A DNA stretch of 64,000 bases from Leifsonia sp. Root227 (GCF_001428745.1 NZ_LMIO01000002.1:953533-1017532), one strand, 5' to 3'. Numbered from the stretch's first letter, positions 40,272-49,413 are shown. Made by a program: numbers and translations. Notes: generated by a model not told the origin, from the letters alone.

Positions 40272-41113
40272 CAGATCCGCGCAGCGTGGATCGACGTGAC
40301 GAGGATGGCGCGCGCGCCCAGCTCGTACAGCGCATCCATGATGTGATTGGTCTGGTCGCGCTTGATCATGACGCGCACCGCCAGCCAGTCCGGCTCGCCG
40401 AGCGGGGAGACGGTCGGCGACTCGACGCCGGGGGTGAGCGCCACAGCCCTGTCGAGCAGGACGGCAGGCAGGTTGTAGTCGATCAGCACGTACTGGCGCG
40501 CGACCATCACGCCCTGCAGGCGGCGCAGGAGCGTGTCGACGCCGGCAGCGGGCGACGCGGACGAGATGAGCACCGCCTCGGACTCCAGGATGACGGGTCC
40601 GAAGATCTCCAGGCCCTGCTTGCGCAGCGTGGTGCCGGTCTCGACCACGTCGGCCACCGCGTCTGCGACACCGAGCCGCACAGCGGACTCCACCGCGCCG
40701 TCGAGCTTGATCAGGGTGGTGGATGCGATACCGTTCTCCGCCAGGAACGCCCCGACCAGACCGGGGTAGCTGGTGGCGACGCGCTTGCCGTCGAGGTCGG
40801 CCAGCTCGGAGAACGAACCGGTCGGCCCGGCGAACCGGAACGTGGATGCGGCGAAGTCGAGCGCGGCGATCTCGCCGGCGGTCGAACCGGAGTCGAGCAG
40901 CAGGTCGCGCCCGGTGATGCCGACGTCGAGCGCGCCGGAGCCGACGTAGGTCGCGATGTCGCGCGGCCGCAGGTAGAAGAACTCGACGTCGTTGCGGGCG
41001 TCGGTGACGATCAGCTCTTTGGGGTCGCGGCGGCCGACGTAGCCGGCCTCGTGCAGCATCTGCGCCGCGGTCTCGGAGAGGGAGCCTTTGTTGGGAACGG
41101 CGATCTTCAGCAT
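40271..41113 (-). CDS. hisG: ATP phosphoribosyltransferase (long form)
   Basis: The 280-residue enzyme catalyses the first step of histidine synthesis, joining ATP and PRPP. Two periplasmic-binding-like lobes carry [33 protein letters not shown] (PRPP loop) and [10 protein letters not shown]. The C-terminal 75 residues ([26 protein letters not shown] onwards) are the HisG_C domain, which binds histidine for feedback inhibition. The start is 48 bases after hisE, and the end overlaps hisF by one base. Confidence 0.97.
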   Translation of the reverse strand: MLKIAVPNKGSLSETAAQMLHEAGYVGRRDPKELIVTDARNDVEFFYLRPRDIATYVGSGALDVGITGRDLLLDSGSTAGEIAALDFAASTFRFAGPTGSFSELADLDGKRVATSYPGLVGAFLAENGIASTTLIKLDGAVESAVRLGVADAVADVVETGTTLRKQGLEIFGPVILESEAVLISSASPAAGVDTLLRRLQGVMVARQYVLIDYNLPAVLLDRAVALTPGVESPTVSPLGEPDWLAVRVMIKRDQTNHIMDALYELGARAILVTSIHAARI

Positions 41114-41161
41114 GGGTGGTCTTTCGTGTACGAGGGGACGATCAGGACGCGGGGGTGCCGG

Positions 41162-41425
41162 TCACAGATGTCGGTACACGTCGGCCGGGCTGAGACCCTT
41201 CGCGATGAGCAGCACCTGGAGGTGGTAGAGCAGCTGCGAGATCTCCTCGGCGGTCTCCTCGTCCGACTGGTACTCGGCGGCCATCCAGACCTCGGCCGCC
41301 TCCTCCACGATCTTCTTTCCGATGGCGTGCACGCCAGCATCCAGCTCACGGACCGTGCCGGAACCCTCCGGGCGGGTCGCAGCCTTCTCGCTGAGCTCGG
41401 CGAAGAGGTCGTCGAAGGTTTTCAC
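41162..41425 (-). CDS. hisE: phosphoribosyl-ATP pyrophosphatase
   Basis: The 87-residue all-helical enzyme removes pyrophosphate from phosphoribosyl-ATP. Conserved MazG-like residues are in [15 protein letters not shown] and [21 protein letters not shown], the EExxE and ExxD-type magnesium site. The GTG start (41423-41425) follows a TAGCCT box by 6 bases. So hisE probably begins the his-trp transcription unit with a leaderless mRNA. Confidence 0.96.
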   Translation of the reverse strand: MKTFDDLFAELSEKAATRPEGSGTVRELDAGVHAIGKKIVEEAAEVWMAAEYQSDEETAEEISQLLYHLQVLLIAKGLSPADVYRHL

Positions 41426-41431
41426 GATTAC

Positions 41432-41437
41432 AGGCTA
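41432..41437 (-). promoter_or_regulatory. -10 box (TAGCCT) for leaderless hisE
   Basis: Minus-strand TAGCCT lies 6 bases before the hisE GTG and one base past the stop codon of the remnant reading frame at 41438. It probably starts the hisE-hisG-hisF-hisI-trpE unit. Confidence 0.5.
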
Positions 41438-41615
41438 CTAGCTCGCGAACGCGCCGCCGGACATCGGGGATGTGACGGAGACGGTCCGCTGGATGTCGAG
41501 CAGTCGATCGGCGGCAGCCGCAAGCGCGCCCCGGATGCGCTCGACGCGGTCCGCGTCGCCCGAACCTGGCGGTCAGCACCGGCAGCCTGGCCGTGTCGTT
41601 CTCTTCGTGACCTCG
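41438..41615 (-). pseudogene. possible frame-split small coding remnant between rpe and hisE
   Basis: No intact gene with a start lies here, yet two stretches look coding. In the rpe frame just past its stop is HEENDTARLPVLTAR. After a one-base shift another frame reads SGDADRVERIRGALAAAADR and on to LLDIQRTVSVTSPMSGGAFAS, stop at 41438-41440. Both have strongly GC-rich third positions. The second frame is preceded by a stop and lacks a start codon. This could be a decayed small gene, a tail read by frameshift, or a base-call error. The function is unknown. Confidence 0.4.
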
Positions 41616-42287
41616 TCAGCGGCTGACGTGGATGTGCTGCGCCGCCGTGTCGCGGAGCAGCGCGATCTGCCGCTCGGTGTTCTCCGCACGGAACACGCTG
41701 GAGCCCGCCACGAACGTGTCTGCGCCGTTCTCGGCCGCGATCACGATCGTCTCCTCGGTGATGCCGCCGTCGACCTGCAGCCACACGTCGGCGCCCGTCG
41801 CGTCGACGGCGGAGCGCAGCCGCGCGAGCTTCGGCATCGTCTCCGCCATGAACGACTGGCCGCCGAAGCCTGGCTCCACGGTCATCACGAGCACCTGGTC
41901 GAACTCCGGGAGCAGGCCGAGGTAGTCGTCGACCGGCGTGCCTGGCTTCAGCGCGATGCCGGCGCGGGCGCCGATCGCGCGGAGCCGCCTGGCGAGCCGC
42001 ACCGGATCGGCCGCCGCCTCCGCGTGGAAGGTCACGGAGTACGCGCCGAGCTCGGCGTATCCCGGCGCCCACCGGTCGGGATCGTCGATCATCAGGTGCA
42101 CGTCGAGCGGGATGGCCGACACATCCTGGATGCGCCCCACCATCTGCGGCCCGAACGTCAGGTTCGGCACGAAGTGGTTGTCCATCACGTCCACGTGCAC
42201 GAGGTCGGCCGTCGCGATGCGGCCGAGGTCACGCTCCAGGTTGACGAAGTCGGCGGCGAGAATGCTGGGGTTGATCCGGGGTGGCAT
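41616..42287 (-). CDS. rpe: ribulose-phosphate 3-epimerase
   Basis: The 223-residue TIM barrel exchanges ribulose 5-phosphate and xylulose 5-phosphate in the pentose phosphate pathway. It begins INPSILAADFVNLERDL. The metal His and Asp residues are in LVHVDVMDNHFVPNLTFGP and VHLMIDDPDRW, the flexible loop in VMTVEPGFGGQSFM, and LQVDGGITEETI carries the last Asp. A TAGGCT box lies 6 bases before the ATG, so it can be transcribed apart from rsmB. Its product may feed the phosphoketolase coded at 16994. Confidence 0.97.
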   Translation of the reverse strand: MPPRINPSILAADFVNLERDLGRIATADLVHVDVMDNHFVPNLTFGPQMVGRIQDVSAIPLDVHLMIDDPDRWAPGYAELGAYSVTFHAEAAADPVRLARRLRAIGARAGIALKPGTPVDDYLGLLPEFDQVLVMTVEPGFGGQSFMAETMPKLARLRSAVDATGADVWLQVDGGITEETIVIAAENGADTFVAGSSVFRAENTERQIALLRDTAAQHIHVSR

Positions 42288-42293
42288 GCCTCC

Positions 42294-42299
42294 AGCCTA
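42294..42299 (-). promoter_or_regulatory. -10 box (TAGGCT) for leaderless rpe
   Basis: Minus-strand TAGGCT is 6 bases before the rpe ATG, inside the 44-base gap after rsmB. The GGAGGC between them touches the ATG, so it is too close to act as a Shine-Dalgarno. Confidence 0.5.
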
Positions 42300-42331
42300 C
42301 AAAGCCGGCACGCCGCCGACCGTCACGCCGG

Positions 42332-43714
42332 TCAGCGCTTCTCGAGCAGAGCGACGAACATCGCGTCCGTGCCGTGCCGGTGCGGCCAGAGCTGCACCGC
42401 CAGGCCGTCGCCGGCGAGGTCGAGCCGTTCGGACGCGAGCGCCTGGAGCACGGCGGGCGTGTCGACGGCAGCGATGTCGTCGTGCGCATCAAGCGCCGCA
42501 CTGACGATCCCCCTCGTCTCCGCGATGTGCGGCGAGCAGGTCACGTATGCGATCAGCCCGCCCGGCTTCAGCGCCGCGATGGCCGCGTCGAGCAGTCTCG
42601 CCTGGAGGCCCGTCAGTTCTGCGACGTCGCGCGGCGTCTTTCGCCAGCGCGCCTCAGGGCGGCGGCGCAGCGCGCCGAGGCCGGTGCACGGCGCATCCAG
42701 CAGGATGCGGTCGAAGCGCTCCGGGTGCGTCTCTCCGATGGTCGTACCGTCCAGCTCCCACACCTCCACGGGCTCCGGCACGGCGGCCAGCGCCCGGCGC
42801 ACGAGCTCGGCGCGGGCGGGGACGACCTCGTTCGCGGTCAGCGTCGCGCCCCCGAGTCGGGCTTCTGCGGCCAGCAGCGCCGCCTTTCCTCCCGGCCCGG
42901 CGCAGAGGTCGAGCCACCGCTCGCCCTGCACGATCGGGCGCGCCCTGCTGAGGGCGAGCGCTGCGAGCTGCGAGCCCTCGTCCTGCACGCGCAGCCTGCC
43001 GTCCGCGCCCTCGACGCGAGCCTGCGGGTCCCCGCCGCCCGCGGTGAAGCCCACGGGAGAGAACCGGTCGGCTGTCGCATCGTCGGGCAGCTCGGCCAGC
43101 CCGGGAAGGGCGACGAGGTTGACGCGGGGGGCTGCGTTGTCCGCGTTCAGCAGGTCGGTGAGCTCCGCCTCCCTGCCCTCCGCCTCCAGCGCACGGCGGA
43201 AGGCGCGCACGATCCAGACGGGATGCGATGTCAGCGCCGACAGCTCCTGGTCAGCGCCCTTCGCGTCCGCAAGGATGCGCTGTCGCCACTCCTCCGGGCT
43301 GTGCCGCCCGATCTCACGCAGGACACCGTTCGTGAAGCCGGTCGCGGAGCGGGAGCCGACAGAGCGCGCGAGCGCCACGGACTCGTTGACGGCCGCGTGC
43401 GGCGCAACCCTGGTCGAGAGCAGCTGGTGCGCACCGAGGCGCAGCACGTCCAGGATCGGCGGGTCGATGCGGTCGACGGGGCGGCCGGCGGCCCTGGCGA
43501 TCACGAGGTCGTAGTAGCCCTGCATCCGGAGCGTGCCGTATGTCAGCTCGGTGGCGAGGCCGGCATCCCCCTGGTTGAGCCCAGCGCGGGCGATCCTGGT
43601 AGGCAGCAGCAGGTTGGCGTACGCGTCCGAATCGCGCACCGCGGCGATCACGTCGTATGCGACCCGGCGCGCCGGCTGCACGTGGCCACCCTGGTTCCTG
43701 TTCCTGTCGTTCAT
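42332..43714 (-). CDS. rsmB: 16S rRNA m5C967-type methyltransferase (RsmB/Fmu)
   Basis: With the ATG at 43712-43714 the protein has 460 residues. An N-terminal NusB-like RNA-binding domain (about 10-150) includes NQGDAGLATELTYGTLR and VAPHAAVNESVALA. The SAM-dependent methylase domain carries LDLCAGPGGKAALLA, the DAPCTGLGALRRRPEARWRKTP motif and catalytic Cys in AYVTCSPHIAET. It methylates a cytosine in 16S rRNA by homology with E. coli RsmB. Its start overlaps the fmt stop by 4 bases (ATGA). Confidence 0.95.
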   Translation of the reverse strand: MNDRNRNQGGHVQPARRVAYDVIAAVRDSDAYANLLLPTRIARAGLNQGDAGLATELTYGTLRMQGYYDLVIARAAGRPVDRIDPPILDVLRLGAHQLLSTRVAPHAAVNESVALARSVGSRSATGFTNGVLREIGRHSPEEWRQRILADAKGADQELSALTSHPVWIVRAFRRALEAEGREAELTDLLNADNAAPRVNLVALPGLAELPDDATADRFSPVGFTAGGGDPQARVEGADGRLRVQDEGSQLAALALSRARPIVQGERWLDLCAGPGGKAALLAAEARLGGATLTANEVVPARAELVRRALAAVPEPVEVWELDGTTIGETHPERFDRILLDAPCTGLGALRRRPEARWRKTPRDVAELTGLQARLLDAAIAALKPGGLIAYVTCSPHIAETRGIVSAALDAHDDIAAVDTPAVLQALASERLDLAGDGLAVQLWPHRHGTDAMFVALLEKR

Positions 43715-44628
43715 CGCAGCACCAGCTCGCTTCCCGTGGGGAGGCCGCGCCACCAGTCGGCGGCGGCCATCGCCTTCTTGCCTGCCGGCTGCACGGTCAG
43801 CAGTTCCAGTGGATGCGTTCCCGTCCCCACCACGACGCGCTTGCCCTGAAGCGCGACGGCACCTGCCGGAAGGGGGTCGGCATTCGCCGCCTGGCGCGCG
43901 GCGATGAGCTTGAACCGGTCGTCGCCGAGCATGGCGAACGCGCCAGGCTCAGGGGTCACCCCGCGCAGCCGGGCGTACACGGCGTCGGCGGGCTTGCCGA
44001 AGTCGAGGTGGGCGTCCGCGAGCGACAGCTTCGGGGCGAGGGTGACGTCGCCGGTCTGCTCGACGGCGACGGCCGTACCGGAGGCCAGCGCATCCACGGT
44101 GCCTGCCAGCAGCTCTGCGCCGGACTGCGAGAGTGCGTCCAGCACGTCGCCGGCCGTCTCGTCCGCGCCGATCGGCCTGGTCAGCTCCGAGAACACCGCG
44201 CCGGCGTCGAGCTCTGGCACGAGCTGGAACACCGCGGCGCCGGTGACCTCGTCGCCCGCGATCACGGCGTGCTGCACGGGCGCGGCACCCCGCCACGCCG
44301 GCAGCAGGGAGAAGTGCAGGTTGACCCAGCCGAGCCGTGGCGTCGACAGCAGCGGCTCGCGCACCAGGCCGCCGTACGCGACGATCACGCCCAGCTCCGG
44401 TGCCAGAGCGCGGATGCGATCTGTGACGGACTCGTCGAGCCTGTTCGCCTTGATCGTCTCGATGCCCAGCTCCTCTGCGGCAGCCGCGACGGGCGACGGG
44501 GTGAGCACGCGCTTGCGCCCCAGCTCGGCGTCGCGCCTGGTGAGCACGGCCACGACCTCGTGCCGCTCCGCCAGGAGCCTCAGCGCGGGAACGGCGACCA
44601 CGGGCGTGCCGGCGAACACCAGCCTCAT
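43711..44628 (-). CDS. fmt: methionyl-tRNA formyltransferase
   Basis: The 305-residue enzyme formylates initiator Met-tRNA using 10-formyl-THF. The N-terminal domain has MRLVFAGTPVVAVPAL, the catalytic segment NLHFSLLPAWRGAAPVQHAVIAGD with Asn and His, and the Asp in PELDAGAVFSE. The C-terminal domain (about 205 onwards) binds tRNA. It is followed by rsmB with a 4-base overlap. A 163-base gap separates it from priA and holds a possible promoter and a 15-codon ORF ending at its start. Confidence 0.96.
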   Translation of the reverse strand: MRLVFAGTPVVAVPALRLLAERHEVVAVLTRRDAELGRKRVLTPSPVAAAAEELGIETIKANRLDESVTDRIRALAPELGVIVAYGGLVREPLLSTPRLGWVNLHFSLLPAWRGAAPVQHAVIAGDEVTGAAVFQLVPELDAGAVFSELTRPIGADETAGDVLDALSQSGAELLAGTVDALASGTAVAVEQTGDVTLAPKLSLADAHLDFGKPADAVYARLRGVTPEPGAFAMLGDDRFKLIAARQAANADPLPAGAVALQGKRVVVGTGTHPLELLTVQPAGKKAMAAADWWRGLPTGSELVLR

Positions 44629-44717
44629 CCGGCGATCTCCCGGCTTGGGGGCGTGGACGGCACTCGCTGCATGACAGGTTCTTTCGGTCGACTTCGGCGG
44701 TCGCGCGCTCCGCGACC
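44625..44717 (-). other. possible fmt leader: hairpin and 15-codon ORF
   Basis: In the priA-fmt gap a minus-strand TAGGAT (44725-44730) is followed by a 7-bp hairpin (44699-44705 with 44711-44717). Next is a 15-codon frame MQRVPSTPPSREIAG (44625-44672) whose TGA overlaps the fmt ATG. The overlap suggests coupling, but no clear ribosome binding site precedes the small frame. The hairpin could also be a terminator after priA. Confidence 0.3.
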
Positions 44718-44791
44718 ACCGTCGATCCTACCGGCCCGAGTTCCGGCGTTCCCTGGTCGAACGGCGCCCTCCACCGCGGATGCAGAGCTGG

Positions 44792-46810
44792 TCAGATGAT
44801 GTCGGGATCGTCGAACTGCACGCGCAGCGTCGGCGCAGGGCGGAACCCGGTCTTCCCCGCCGGCGCCTTGCGCCGCTTGCTCGCGTTCCGCACGATGGCG
44901 CCGCGCACGGCGGTCGCGACGTCCTGCCCCTTCGCGTACTCGAAGCGAAGGATCGCGCGCACCGTCGCGTCGTCGACGGTCGCCGGGCCGAGCACGTCGA
45001 TCAGCAGCGCAGGGTCGACGGCCGCGACGGCGGCGTCCACCACGTCCGGCGCTCCGGCGATCGAGGCGAGGCGCACGGCGGGAGGGAAGTGCAGGGCGCG
45101 GCGGTCGGCAAGCTCCGCGTGCGCGAACTCGGCGACGCGGCCTGTTGCGAAGTCCCGGGCGAGACCGCCGGAGACGCCGACGAGCACGGTCGGGGCTCCG
45201 GGGGCGGCGAGCCCTGCCGCGTTGGTCCACCAGCGCAGGCAGTCCTCCGCGACGCCGAGCGTCTCCCTGGCGAGCATCCGCTCGCCGTCGAGCAGCAGCA
45301 CGGCACGGTAGCCGCCCGCAGCGACGGGTTCCGCGCCGCGCGTCGCCACGACGATGGCGCGCGCGTCGGGGACGGACTGCACGGGATGCTCGCCGTCCGC
45401 CACGATCACCCGCACGCCGGGGAACGCGCGGCCAAGCTCCTCCGCCGTTCGGCCGGAGCCCAGCGTGACCAGTCGGAATCTGTCGTGCTCGCAGTGGTCG
45501 CAGTGCCAGTTGGTCGCGAGAGCACCGCACCAGCCGCAGGACGGGACGCTGCCGGCCCTCCGCTGGCCGAGCGGTCCCGTGCAGCGGTTGCAGCGCGCGG
45601 CCTGACCGCACTTCGCGCAGGCGATCTGAGGCGCGTACCCCGGTCGCGCCACCTGGATGAGGACGGGACCCGCCGCGGTCTTCTCGTCGCCCTCCAGCGC
45701 GGCACGCGCCGTCCTCCACGCCACGGACGGGATGCGCGCCGCCCGCGCGACAGGCTCCTCCGCAGTCTGGTTGGCGCTCAGGATGACCTTCGGCCAGACA
45801 GCACGCTCCGGGTCGACGGCCCGCAGCCAGCCGAGCTCGACCAGCCGTTGCGCCTCGACGCTCCGGATGCGCCCGGCCAGCACGAGCGCCCCTCCCTGCT
45901 GTTCCTGCCGCACCAGCGCCGCATCCCTGGTGTGGATGTACGGGGCCTGCCTGGCCGCGTGCAGCGGGTCTCCGTCGTTCCAGACGATCAGCAGCCCGAG
46001 ATCGTCGGCCGGGGCGTACACCGCCGACTGGCTGCCGATCACGATGCGCGGACCGGACAGCGCCCCGAGGAACGCCTTGTAGCGCTCGGAGTCGGTCTGC
46101 CTGCCGTCGACGCGCACGACAGCGTCGGCCGGAGCGAGCGCGACCAGGGTCGCGGCGAGCTGATCGAGGTCGCGATAGTCCGGCACGGCGATGATGGCCG
46201 TCCTTCCCGAAGCCCAGCAGGCAACGGCCGCCCCGGCGAGCGTCACGGCCCACTGGCCGACCCACTCGCCCTCCGGCGTGCGCACCACGCCGGGCGTGGT
46301 GCGCAGTGCCACCCGCTCCCCTGCGGCGATCGCCGATTCGAGCAGGCCGTCGCCGTAGCCGCCGATCGGCGCGACGGACGGGCGCGCCGACGCGGACGCG
46401 TGCGCCTCCCGGCCGGCCTCCTGGGCGGCCTCCTGGGCGGTCAGCCACGCCTTCTCCACCCGCACGGAACGCGGGGGAACAGCGAACCGCAGGATGTCGT
46501 TGGCCGTCCCAGCGCTCCGGTCGGCGAGCTTGCGCGCCAGCGCCCACACCGCGGGGGTCAGCACCCGCGCCGTCGAGACCACCTGGTCGATCGGCGTCAA
46601 CTCGCCCTCGAAGTCGATCTGCTCGCGCGGAAGCACCTCGACCACATACCCGGACACCATCCTGGCGCCGGTACGCAGGGGCACCTTGACCCGCACCCCG
46701 GGATGCACGTCGGCGTCGAGCGTGTCCGGCACCCCGTAGTCGAACAGGTGATCGAGCTGGGGAAGCGCCGAGTCGATCACGATGCGGGCGACCCGGCCGG
46801 CCGCCGCCAC
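44792..46810 (-). CDS. priA: PriA-like replication restart protein, helicase motifs lost
   Basis: The 672-residue protein has the PriA N-terminal DNA-binding domain (ARIVIDSALPQLDHLFDYGVP) and all eight zinc-binding Cys in pairs (398/401, 407/410, 425/428, 437/440). The Walker A loop is absent: a non-Gly-rich TTPGVVRTPEGEW stands near where it would be. The DEAH box reads NDGD at 278-281 (LLIVWNDGDP). The C-terminal domain is present. Actinobacterial PriA proteins lack detectable helicase motifs, so this is lineage-typical. It probably serves in primosome assembly without unwinding DNA. It begins 2 bases after the metK stop. Confidence 0.92.
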   Translation of the reverse strand: MAAAGRVARIVIDSALPQLDHLFDYGVPDTLDADVHPGVRVKVPLRTGARMVSGYVVEVLPREQIDFEGELTPIDQVVSTARVLTPAVWALARKLADRSAGTANDILRFAVPPRSVRVEKAWLTAQEAAQEAGREAHASASARPSVAPIGGYGDGLLESAIAAGERVALRTTPGVVRTPEGEWVGQWAVTLAGAAVACWASGRTAIIAVPDYRDLDQLAATLVALAPADAVVRVDGRQTDSERYKAFLGALSGPRIVIGSQSAVYAPADDLGLLIVWNDGDPLHAARQAPYIHTRDAALVRQEQQGGALVLAGRIRSVEAQRLVELGWLRAVDPERAVWPKVILSANQTAEEPVARAARIPSVAWRTARAALEGDEKTAAGPVLIQVARPGYAPQIACAKCGQAARCNRCTGPLGQRRAGSVPSCGWCGALATNWHCDHCEHDRFRLVTLGSGRTAEELGRAFPGVRVIVADGEHPVQSVPDARAIVVATRGAEPVAAGGYRAVLLLDGERMLARETLGVAEDCLRWWTNAAGLAAPGAPTVLVGVSGGLARDFATGRVAEFAHAELADRRALHFPPAVRLASIAGAPDVVDAAVAAVDPALLIDVLGPATVDDATVRAILRFEYAKGQDVATAVRGAIVRNASKRRKAPAGKTGFRPAPTLRVQFDDPDII

Positions 46811-46812
46811 CG

Positions 46813-48006
46813 TCAGAGTCCTGCGGCCGACCGCAGGTCGTCGACGCGGTCCAGACGCTCCCAGGTGAAGTCGGGGAGCTCACGGCCGAAGTGGCCGTAC
46901 GTCGCGGTCTGCGCGTAGATCGGGCGCAGCAGGTCCAGGTCGCGGATGATCGCGGCGGGGCGCAGGTCGAAGACCTCGCGGATGGCCTCGATGATGCGCT
47001 CCTCCGGCACCCTGCCCGTGCCGAACGTCTCGACGTACAGGCCGACGGGCGCCGCCTTGCCGATCGCGTACGCGATCTGCACCTCGAGGCGGTCGGCGAA
47101 CCCGGCGGCCACGGCGTTCTTCGCCACCCAGCGCATCGCGTACGCAGCCGAGCGGTCCACCTTCGACGGGTCCTTGCCGGAGAACGCACCGCCGCCGTGA
47201 CGACTGGCTCCCCCGTAGGTGTCCACGATGATCTTGCGCCCGGTGAGCCCGGCGTCGCCCTTCGGGCCGCCGATCTCGAACCGGCCGGTCGGGTTGATGA
47301 GGGTGCGCACGTGAGCGGACTCGAGCCCTGCCTCGTGCAGCACGGGGGCGATGATCTCCTCGATCACCTCGGCCTGCAGCCGCTCGTTCGTCACGCTCGG
47401 CGCGTGCTGGGTGGAGAGCACGACGGTCTGCACCGACTTCGGGACGATGCCCTCGTAGCCGATGGTCACCTGCGTCTTGCCGTCCGGGCGGAGGTAGTCG
47501 AGCGTGCCGTCCTTGCGCACGGCGGCCAGACGCTCGGAGAGCCGGTGGGCGAGCCAGATCGGCAACGGCATGTACTGCGGCGTCTCGGTGGTCGCGTAGC
47601 CGAACATGATGCCCTGGTCGCCTGCGCCCTGACGGTCGAGGTCGTCGCTGCTCTGCTCCGCGCGGGTCTCCAGCGCGTCGTCGACGCCCTGGGCGATGTC
47701 GGGAGACTGCGCGCCGATCGACACGGACACTCCGCACTGTGTTCCGTCGAAGCTCACGTCGGACGAGTCGTAGCCGATCTCGACCAGCTTGGCGCGCACG
47801 AGGGCGGGGATCTCGACGTAGCCCTTCGTGGTCACCTCACCTGCCACGTGCACGAGGCCGGTGGTCACGAGGGTCTCGACGGCGACGCGGCTGTGCGGGT
47901 CGACGGTCAGGAGCGCATCCAGGATGCTGTCGGAGATCTGGTCACAGATCTTGTCCGGGTGGCCTTCCGTGACCGATTCGGACGTGAAGAGGCGCAGATC
48001 TGCCAT
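46813..48006 (-). CDS. metK: S-adenosylmethionine synthetase
   Basis: The 397-residue enzyme makes SAM from methionine and ATP. Landmarks are [21 protein letters not shown], the ATP loop [23 protein letters not shown], and [27 protein letters not shown]. The P-loop-like segment and metal-binding Asp residues are intact. GGGAG lies 5-6 bases before the ATG. No SAM riboswitch is visible in the 48-base gap upstream, only a 7-bp hairpin. Confidence 0.98.
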   Translation of the reverse strand: MADLRLFTSESVTEGHPDKICDQISDSILDALLTVDPHSRVAVETLVTTGLVHVAGEVTTKGYVEIPALVRAKLVEIGYDSSDVSFDGTQCGVSVSIGAQSPDIAQGVDDALETRAEQSSDDLDRQGAGDQGIMFGYATTETPQYMPLPIWLAHRLSERLAAVRKDGTLDYLRPDGKTQVTIGYEGIVPKSVQTVVLSTQHAPSVTNERLQAEVIEEIIAPVLHEAGLESAHVRTLINPTGRFEIGGPKGDAGLTGRKIIVDTYGGASRHGGGAFSGKDPSKVDRSAAYAMRWVAKNAVAAGFADRLEVQIAYAIGKAAPVGLYVETFGTGRVPEERIIEAIREVFDLRPAAIIRDLDLLRPIYAQTATYGHFGRELPDFTWERLDRVDDLRSAAGL

Positions 48007-48032
48007 TGTTCTCCCTAGTCGGATAGTGGCTG

Positions 48033-48049
48033 CTCGGACGGTGTCCGAG
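48033..48049 (-). terminator. hairpin between coaBC and metK
   Basis: A perfect 7-bp stem CTCGGAC/GTCCGAG has a 3-base loop and starts 6 bases after the coaBC stop. It may end coaBC transcripts or lie in the metK leader. No T run follows. Confidence 0.45.
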
Positions 48050-48054
48050 ACTCG

Positions 48055-49413
48055 TCAGGCGATGACGTCGAGAATACGATCGGCCACCGACAGCTTGCTC
48101 CCCGAGGCCTCCATCACTATATCGCCGCCCCGTCGGAGGACCACGACTTCATTGCTGTCCGTTGCGAAACCCTGTGACCAGCCCACCTGGTTGATCACCA
48201 GGAAGTCGCTGCCCTTCGACGCGAGCTTGCCTCGGCCGAGCTCGATCAGGGCGGACGGGTCCGGCTCGGTCTCCGCTGCGAAGCCGACGACGACCTGCCC
48301 GTCGCGCTTGGCGGACGACAGACCGGCGAGGATGTCGGGGTTGGCGACCAGTTCGAGCGTGAGGGTGTCACCCTCGGCCGACTTCTTGATCTTGGAGTCG
48401 CGCACCTCGGCAGGACGGTAGTCGGCGACGGCGGCGGTCATCACGATGACGTCAGCTGCACGGGCCGCCTCCGTTACGGCCTCCTGCAGTTCGAGGGCGG
48501 TCTGGACCTCGATCAGCTCGACGCCCTCCGGCGGCTCCACCTCGAGGTGGGCCGCGATCAGCACCACCTGCGCGCCGCGCGCCTGCGCAGCGCTCGCGAT
48601 GGCGACGCCCTGGCGGCCGCTCGACCTGTTGCCGAGGAAGCGCACGGGATCGAGCGGCTCCCTGGTGCCTCCCGCGGTGACGACGACGCGCTTGCCCGCC
48701 AGGTCGTCTCCGCCACGCGGGCGCCTGGCGGCCTCGTTGGCCCTGCGGCGCTCGGAGAGGACCACGATGTCGGCGCCGGATGCGCCTGCAACACCGGATG
48801 CGGCGGATGCTGCGGGAGCCGGAGCATCCTGCGCAGGCTCTGCTGGCGCATCCGCTGCTGCCGCACGCTCGGGATGCGCGCCGACAGCGGCCAGCGCCTC
48901 CCGCACGATCACGGCCGGCTCCTCCATCCGGCCGGGACCGGAGTCCTTGCCGGTGAGCTGTCCGCTCGCCGGGCCCACGACCGTGACGCCGCGCGAGCGC
49001 AGCGTGGCGATGTTCGCGACGGTCGCCTGGTTGCGCCACATCTCGGTGTGCATCGCCGGGGCGATGACGAGAGGCGCCGTGCTCGCGAGCACGGTGTTGC
49101 CGAGCAGGTCGTCGGCGAGACCGGCCGCGAGCTTGGCGATGGTGTTCGCCGTCGCCGGGGCGATGACGATGAGGTCGGCTGACTGGCCGATGGCCACGTG
49201 CCGCACCTCGGCGACGCCCTCATAGAGGTCGGTCGCGACCGGATTGCGGCTGATCGCCTCCAGCGTCGGGCGCCCGACGAAGCGCAGGGCTGCCTCGGTG
49301 GCGACCACGTGCACCGAGTGCCCTTCGAGCACCAGAGAACGGATGACGCCGACGGCCTTGTACGCGGCGATGCCGCCGGTGACTCCGACGACGATGGTCA
49401 ATCGTGCGCTCAC
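48055..49413 (-). CDS. coaBC: bifunctional phosphopantothenoylcysteine synthetase/decarboxylase
   Basis: The 452-residue protein carries out two steps of coenzyme A synthesis. The CoaC half (about 1-178) has the FMN site VGVTGGIAAYKA, the catalytic His at 72 (RHVAIG) and PAMHTEMW. The flap motif reads GQLTGKDSGPGRM (151-163), with Thr where enterobacterial enzymes have Cys. The CoaB half (about 239-452) has VTAGGTREPLDPVRFLGNRSSGRQG, MTAAVADYRP and the KIKK segment. Between them lies an unusually long Ala/Pro-rich linker of roughly 60 residues. GTG is the start, with GGGGAGGG upstream. Confidence 0.95.
   Translation of the reverse strand: MSARLTIVVGVTGGIAAYKAVGVIRSLVLEGHSVHVVATEAALRFVGRPTLEAISRNPVATDLYEGVAEVRHVAIGQSADLIVIAPATANTIAKLAAGLADDLLGNTVLASTAPLVIAPAMHTEMWRNQATVANIATLRSRGVTVVGPASGQLTGKDSGPGRMEEPAVIVREALAAVGAHPERAAAADAPAEPAQDAPAPAASAASGVAGASGADIVVLSERRRANEAARRPRGGDDLAGKRVVVTAGGTREPLDPVRFLGNRSSGRQGVAIASAAQARGAQVVLIAAHLEVEPPEGVELIEVQTALELQEAVTEAARAADVIVMTAAVADYRPAEVRDSKIKKSAEGDTLTLELVANPDILAGLSSAKRDGQVVVGFAAETEPDPSALIELGRGKLASKGSDFLVINQVGWSQGFATDSNEVVVLRRGGDIVMEASGSKLSVADRILDVIA

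Noticed and set aside
44625..47189. Minus-strand frame of 854 codons through priA and metK
   Set aside because: A shifted frame of priA; only its last 15 codons, which overlap the fmt start, were kept as a weak leader candidate.
48007..48054. SAM riboswitch upstream of metK
   Set aside because: The gap is only 48 bases and holds one 7-bp hairpin, too little for any known SAM riboswitch.
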